From assembly GCA_045644665.1 (NCBI GenBank), contig JAZRHH010000008.1, forward strand, positions 1 to 16,655: 16,655 nt of DNA, in the 5' to 3' direction. This document shows positions 13,512-16,655 of this stretch, piece by piece. The DNA comes from RGIG9115 sp045644665. Lineage in GTDB: Bacteria; Bacillota; Clostridia; UBA1381. How positions within the stretch are numbered: position 1 is the stretch's first letter; every line of letters begins with the position of its first letter. Below the pieces are notes generated by a model. It ran no database searches and was not told where the DNA came from. It saw only the letters and a list, made by a program, of their open reading frames with translations. The position numbers were made by a program, and so were the translations under genes.

Positions 13512-13820
13512 ATGTCAGTTATTAAAATAACAAGTGAGAATTTTGAAAGCATGGTACTTTCATCTGAAAAACCTGTGCTTCTTGACTTTTATGCAGATTG
13601 GTGCGGACCATGCAAAATGGTATCACCTATTGTAAACGAAATTGCAACGGAGCATCCGGAATTTTTAGTAGGAAAAATAAATGTTGATGAGGCACCGGAC
13701 CTTGCTACAAAGTTTAAGATTGTTAGTATTCCGGCACTTTTTGCATTAAAAGACGGTCAGATTGTAAATCAAATTATTGGTGCTGTACCCAAAAGTGAGA
13801 TACTTAACATGCTAAATTAA
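13512..13820 (+). CDS. trxA: Thioredoxin
   Basis: A 102-aa classical thioredoxin that reduces protein disulfides in the cytosol. The active site WCGPCK has C31 and C34, D25 is the usual buried Asp, and the cis-proline is P74 (VSIPALF). There is no signal peptide. The start at ATG 13512 is set by AAGGAGG at 13497-13503, which overlaps the stop codon of the upstream FTR-like gene. The pairing suggests that ferredoxin, rather than NADPH, supplies its electrons through the neighbouring Fe-S protein; that is inference from gene order. The stop codon lies in the terminator stem. Confidence 0.97.
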   Translation: MSVIKITSENFESMVLSSEKPVLLDFYADWCGPCKMVSPIVNEIATEHPEFLVGKINVDEAPDLATKFKIVSIPALFALKDGQIVNQIIGAVPKSEILNMLN

Positions 13821-13852
13821 AAAATAAAGACGGAATTCCGTCTTTATTTTTT
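13819..13852. terminator. Bidirectional terminator between trxA and the ZIP gene
   Basis: A perfect 15-bp stem (13819-13833 with 13838-13852) around AATT, with A/T tracts at both ends. It includes the last bases of the trxA stop codon on one arm and the first of the ZIP stop codon (13851-13853) on the other. Confidence 0.92.
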
Positions 13853-14603
13853 ATCCAAGTAATACATCACTAACCAGCATAACACAAAATCCTACCAAGA
13901 GTGCGTATGTGGCACCTCGCTCACTTCCGTGGGCGTGAGTTTCGGGAATCATTTCATCACTTATAACATAAAGCATAGTACCCCCTGCAAAGGCAAGAGC
14001 AAAAGGCAGTATTGCCGAGGCTACACTTACAGCCATAAAGCCTATAAAAGTACCTGCCACTTCCACAAGTCCTGTAAGCATTGCCAGTATAAAAGTCCTC
14101 TTTGGACTTACTCCGGCAGCAAGCATTGGTCCTATGATAACCATGCCCTCGGGGATATTTTGAAGCGCTATTCCTCCCGCAATCATTAAAGCCTGGGATG
14201 TGTTCCCTGAGCCAAAGCCGACACCTGCTGCAATACCCTCAGGAAGATTATGTATAGCAATGGCAGTTACGAAGAGTAGTACCTTACTTAGATTTGTATT
14301 TGCGTGAACCTCTGTGTCTACTCCTGCAAGCTTATGAAGATGAGGTACAAGCTTGTCAATAAGATTAAGGCACACCGCTCCTGCAAATATACCTGCTACC
14401 GTTACAACTATACCATATTTTCCGCCATATTCAAGTGACGGAATAACAAGTCCGAGAACTGCTGCAGAGAGCATTACTCCCGCTGCAAAGGAAAGTACAA
14501 TGTCAGAAAATTTATGTGACGCTTTTTTGAATATAAAGCCAACAAGTGCTCCGATTATAGTTGCACCGCCAACTCCTAAAGCTGTAATTAGTACAAGTTC
14601 CAT
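13851..14603 (-). CDS. ZIP family metal transporter
   Basis: A 250-aa ZIP (ZRT/IRT-like) protein that should import Zn2+ or another divalent metal through the cytoplasmic membrane. About eight membrane segments are visible. The metal-site motifs are present: HNLPEG at 118-123 and the matching QNIPEG at 148-153, with E181 in the next helix. Histidines in the loop at 88-100 and near the C terminus (DEMIPETHAHG) could also bind metal. In the second motif the usual His is Gln, as in several bacterial ZIPs. ATG 14603 is chosen because GGAGGAG lies just upstream; ATG 14618 would extend into the upstream gene. It begins one base after the DUF1653 stop (TAATATG), so translation is probably coupled. 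Substrate is not certain. Confidence 0.9.
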   Translation of the reverse strand: MELVLITALGVGGATIIGALVGFIFKKASHKFSDIVLSFAAGVMLSAAVLGLVIPSLEYGGKYGIVVTVAGIFAGAVCLNLIDKLVPHLHKLAGVDTEVHANTNLSKVLLFVTAIAIHNLPEGIAAGVGFGSGNTSQALMIAGGIALQNIPEGMVIIGPMLAAGVSPKRTFILAMLTGLVEVAGTFIGFMAVSVASAILPFALAFAGGTMLYVISDEMIPETHAHGSERGATYALLVGFCVMLVSDVLLG

Positions 14604-14604
14604 A

Positions 14605-14811
14605 TTACTCCTCCACAAACGTAAACCTTTTTACTTTTTTATCCCCCACCGTAACTTCTTCGTCCCACATGGAAAGGGGTCTTACCCAAAGCTCCATTTT
14701 ACCATAAAGTGCTTTGTAAACAACCATTTTTTCAAGGGTTTCTGAATGGTTTGCTATATCAATAAGTTCGTATCTGTTACCTTTGTAATGTTCATATATT
14801 CCCTTTTTCAT
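14605..14811 (-). CDS. DUF1653 domain protein, 68 aa
   Basis: A small cytosolic protein that matches DUF1653 across its length: YEHYKGNRYELIDIANHSET, then MVVYKALYG and LWVRPLSMWDE. The family is widespread in bacteria and has no established function. It is first in a two-gene operon with the ZIP transporter, whose ATG follows its TAA by one base; the end of this gene (GAGGAG) also supplies the ZIP ribosome binding site. Its own ribosome binding site is weak (GAGGAAGTGAG before the ATG). A role in metal homeostasis would be a guess from position. Confidence 0.85.
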   Translation of the reverse strand: MKKGIYEHYKGNRYELIDIANHSETLEKMVVYKALYGKMELWVRPLSMWDEEVTVGDKKVKRFTFVEE

Positions 14812-14833
14812 TTAACTCACTTCCTCACATATA

Positions 14834-14861
14834 ATTATATCATAAAAGAAGTTTATGTCAA
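14834..14861 (-). promoter_or_regulatory. Consensus promoter of the DUF1653-ZIP operon
   Basis: Minus strand: perfect -35 TTGACA (14856-14861), a 16-bp spacer and perfect -10 TATAAT (14834-14839), preceded by TGA. Its -35 box begins one base after the T tract of the preceding terminator. I see no Zur-like palindrome around it. Confidence 0.88.
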
Positions 14862-14862
14862 C

Positions 14863-14894
14863 AAAAATAAGTGAGCTGATGCTCACTTATTTTT
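14863..14894 (-). terminator. Terminator of the NfeD-SPFH-NusG_II operon
   Basis: A perfect 14-bp stem (14863-14876 with 14881-14894, AAAAATAAGTGAGC and its complement) around TGAT, ending on the minus strand in TTTTT. The stop codon of the NusG_II gene (14883-14885) lies within the first arm. Confidence 0.9.
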
Positions 14895-15200
14895 ATTAAT
14901 TACCAACTTGTGTGGCAGACAAACTATTGGGTATGTTCCTTTTTTACTCTGCTCTATACAAAGCTTATCAGGACAATCTGCCTCGGTTACCTTTGCTCCG
15001 CTGTTTGTAATTATAATTTTATTATAGCCTAATTTGTTACTGTTTACTTCTATAGGCTCTGTTATATCAGCAAGGGTTCCTTTATATATAACTTCCCCGT
15101 CCGATGTTACAGTAATACTGCTGCCGGACTGTACTGCTAAAAAAGAACAGATGCAAAGTGCTATTATTATAAGAATAAAAACTATGATTTTATTTCTCAT
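14883..15200 (-). CDS. NusG domain II-containing membrane protein, 105 aa
   Basis: A short protein with one N-terminal membrane segment (about 4-22) and a small extracytoplasmic domain of the NusG_II type (formerly DUF1312). The family pattern is present: ADCPDKLC at 75-81 and IVCLPHKLVI at 92-101, giving conserved C76, C81 and C94. In many Firmicutes such genes lie next to prenyl-diphosphate synthase/Gx transporter or ApbE genes, suggesting a link to membrane redox modules, but no such partner is here. Its ATG overlaps the SPFH stop by four bases (ATGA), so translation is coupled, and it ends in a terminator stem. Role unknown. Confidence 0.85.
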   Translation of the reverse strand: MRNKIIVFILIIIALCICSFLAVQSGSSITVTSDGEVIYKGTLADITEPIEVNSNKLGYNKIIITNSGAKVTEADCPDKLCIEQSKKGTYPIVCLPHKLVINKNK

Positions 15201-16084
15201 TTATCTTCTTTCATAATTCCTTTTATGGATGCTGCAAGGCCTGCAATTCCTTGTATATCTGACGGAACAATAATTTTTGTTGCCTTACCGTCTGCCGCCT
15301 TTTCAAAGCTCTCTAACGACTTGATTGTAAGGTATCCCTCTCCCGGATTTGCAGCGTTTATTTCCTTAATACCGTCTGCAACTGCCTTTTGTACAGTGAT
15401 AATTGCTTCTGCCTGACCTTCTGCTTCTTTGATTGCAGCCTGTTTTTTTGCCTCTGCACGAAGGATTGCAGATTCCTTTTCACCTTCTGCAATCAAAATT
15501 GCAGATTTCTTTTCACCCTCAGCCTTTAATATAAGCTCACGGCGTTCACGCTCTGCCTTCATTTGCTTTTCCATGGCTGATTGGATTTCTCTTGGAGGTA
15601 CAATGTTTTTAAGCTCTACTCTGTTAATTTTAATACCCCATGGGTCTGTTGCTTCGTCAAGAACAGCACGCATTTTTGTATTTATTACGTCTCTTGAAGT
15701 AAGGGATTCGTCAAGCTCCATTTCACCTATTATATTACGGAGTGTTGTGGCAGTAAGGTTTTCTATTGCCATCATTGGTCTTTCAACTCCGTATGCATAA
15801 AGCTTAGGGTCTGTAATCTGATAATAAATAACTGTATCTATCTGCATTGTTACGTTATCCTTTGTGATAACAGGCTGCGGCTCAAAGTCCACAACATGCT
15901 CCTTTAGGTTAACCTTTTTGGAAATGCGATCAATAAAAGGAACCTTTACATGTACACCTACACTCCATGTTGCATAATATCCGCCAAGTCTTTCAATTAT
16001 ATATGAATGTGCCTGTGGAACGATTTTTATGTTTGATATAATCAACACAAGTATAATAATTGCAAGTATAAACAAAATTCCCAT
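15197..16084 (-). CDS. SPFH/Band 7 (stomatin/prohibitin-like) membrane protein
   Basis: A 295-aa SPFH protein of the QmcA/YbbK-stomatin type. Residues 1-18 are a membrane anchor, the SPFH domain runs from about 20 to 165 (ERLGGYYATWSVGVH, PWGIKINRVELKNIVPP), and a charged coiled coil covers about 165-232. The coil contains four consecutive 11-residue repeats starting at 188, 199, 210 and 221 (first unit AEGEKKSAILI). The C-terminal part ends with a hydrophobic segment near 276-290. Such proteins form large rings in the membrane that organise microdomains and regulate proteases. The NfeD partner lies two bases upstream in the operon, as usual. Start codon ATG 16084 depends mainly on coupling, with AAAGGA about 13 bases upstream. 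Confidence 0.95.
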   Translation of the reverse strand: MGILFILAIIILVLIISNIKIVPQAHSYIIERLGGYYATWSVGVHVKVPFIDRISKKVNLKEHVVDFEPQPVITKDNVTMQIDTVIYYQITDPKLYAYGVERPMMAIENLTATTLRNIIGEMELDESLTSRDVINTKMRAVLDEATDPWGIKINRVELKNIVPPREIQSAMEKQMKAERERRELILKAEGEKKSAILIAEGEKESAILRAEAKKQAAIKEAEGQAEAIITVQKAVADGIKEINAANPGEGYLTIKSLESFEKAADGKATKIIVPSDIQGIAGLAASIKGIMKEDK

Positions 16085-16086
16085 AA

Positions 16087-16521
16087 TTAATCACTTATCC
16101 TTTCTTTTACAATGAGCTTAACTCCTGACACCTCAACAACCTCTGCTCTGCTTCCCTCTTTTATCACTTCACCATTTTCGCTTCTTGCCGTCCATTCCAT
16201 TCCGTCAAGCTTTGCCTTTCCTGTCTCCGAAAGATTGTTAATTTCTTCAGTGACTAAACATATTTTGCCGGGAATTACCTCCACATTTGTTTTTATTTTT
16301 CTACTTTCGGTAATTTTCCTTACAAGTGGACGTGTCAAAATCAAAAGTATTGCCGAAACAATAAAGAAAGCACTGATTTGTACATTCATTCCTGCCCCAA
16401 GCGCCCAGGATATTAAAGCTCCCAAAGCACCACCGGCAAACCATATACATATGAACTGATACGTTGCAGCTTCAAGAAGAAGAAACACAACAATACCAAT
16501 TACCCAAACTATTCCTTGCAT
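16087..16521 (-). CDS. NfeD family membrane protein
   Basis: A 144-aa short-form NfeD protein. Two to three membrane segments fill residues 1-65, followed by a linker rich in basic residues and a C-terminal OB-fold of about 60 residues (from VIPGKICLVTEEINN to VVEVSGVKLIVKE). The serine-protease domain of long NfeD proteins is absent. Short NfeD proteins work with SPFH proteins, the next gene here. AGGTGG lies upstream of the ATG at a somewhat long distance (about 11 bases). It is the first gene of the operon and has a perfect-consensus promoter. Confidence 0.9.
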   Translation of the reverse strand: MQGIVWVIGIVVFLLLEAATYQFICIWFAGGALGALISWALGAGMNVQISAFFIVSAILLILTRPLVRKITESRKIKTNVEVIPGKICLVTEEINNLSETGKAKLDGMEWTARSENGEVIKEGSRAEVVEVSGVKLIVKERISD

Positions 16522-16568
16522 AGCTTCTTACCACCTATATAATGTATTATAGATTATTTTCTGCTTAT

Positions 16569-16597
16569 ATTATAATCCTATACAATTTTATTGTCAA
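16569..16597 (-). promoter_or_regulatory. Perfect-consensus promoter of the NfeD-SPFH-NusG_II operon
   Basis: Minus strand: TTGACA (16592-16597), a 17-bp spacer and TATAAT (16569-16574), the ideal sigma-A arrangement. Transcription should start near 16562, giving a leader of about 40 nt. It is embedded in a long imperfect inverted repeat (16572-16628). Confidence 0.9.
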
Positions 16598-16628
16598 TAC
16601 AAATTACCTGTAAAATGTATAGGAATAT
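16572..16628. repeat. Long imperfect inverted repeat spanning the NfeD promoter
   Basis: TCCTATACA (16576-16584) is matched by TGTATAGGA (16616-16624). The match continues inward as TTTTA/TAAAA with one bulged base and outward as ATA/TAT past one mismatch. The arms are 40 bp apart centre to centre, about four helical turns. The -35 box lies in the central 20-base gap and the -10 in the outer left arm. Most of it lies upstream of the transcript start, so it acts, if at all, as DNA, for example as a pair of operator half-sites. Confidence 0.6.
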
Positions 16629-16655
16629 GCACCATATAACATGTCATGATCAAAT

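Noticed and set aside
15429..15800. Plus-strand frames opposite the SPFH and NfeD genes (also 16112-16459)
   Set aside because: The opposite strand carries unmistakable protein families; these are Ser/Ile/Phe-rich shadows.

Overview
This window looks like a piece of a low-GC, Gram-positive, anaerobic Clostridia chromosome. The pointers are an S-layer-homology (SLH) surface protein, an rplM-rpsI operon, a stand-alone ferredoxin:thioredoxin-reductase-type catalytic protein next to a thioredoxin, consensus sigma-A promoters, many strong intrinsic terminators, and frequent GTG/TTG starts. There is no 16S, tRNA, IS element, integrase or CRISPR array, so genus-level naming is not supported. It reads as ordinary chromosome; I see no obvious defence or mobile island.

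Layout, left to right. (1) 1-1500, minus strand: the start codon of a gene leaving the left edge, a LUD-domain (LutC/YkgG-type) protein, and an unrecognised 241-aa membrane protein. A 23-bp direct repeat with a -35 box lies on both sides of the LUD gene. (2) 1500-4460, plus strand: a large SLH protein, probably an abundant surface-layer protein, with two candidate promoters, a leader hairpin and a 15-bp terminator. A previously easy-to-miss 59-codon ORF (4463-4642, minus) converges on that terminator. (3) 4643-5820: 15-bp direct repeats, a consensus promoter, a structured leader and rplM-rpsI. (4) 5803-8322, minus: a SERCA/PMCA-type P2A calcium ATPase. (5) 8416-11035, minus: a two-gene operon of an E2/CAT-fold acyltransferase-like protein lacking the usual catalytic histidine, then an acyl-CoA synthetase-like AMP-forming ligase, overlapping by 11 bp. 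(6) 11057-12090, minus: a diacylglycerol/lipid kinase. (7) 12108-13852, plus: an AT-rich SLC13/ArsB-like permease, then ftrB-like and trxA. (8) 13851-14861, minus: DUF1653 protein and a ZIP metal transporter. (9) 14863-16624, minus: NfeD, SPFH/stomatin-like protein and a NusG-domain-II membrane protein, led by a perfect-consensus promoter inside a long imperfect palindrome.

The genome is compact. All three convergent junctions use one symmetric terminator hairpin for both sides, several stop codons lie inside terminator stems, terminator T-tracts run straight into -35 boxes, and operon genes overlap by 4-11 bp or are 1-2 bp apart. Functional groupings supported by context are thiol redox (FTR-type protein plus thioredoxin), membrane quality control (NfeD plus SPFH), cation handling (Ca ATPase, ZIP), and lipid/acyl metabolism (ligase, acyltransferase-like protein, lipid kinase). 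The last grouping is only inferred.
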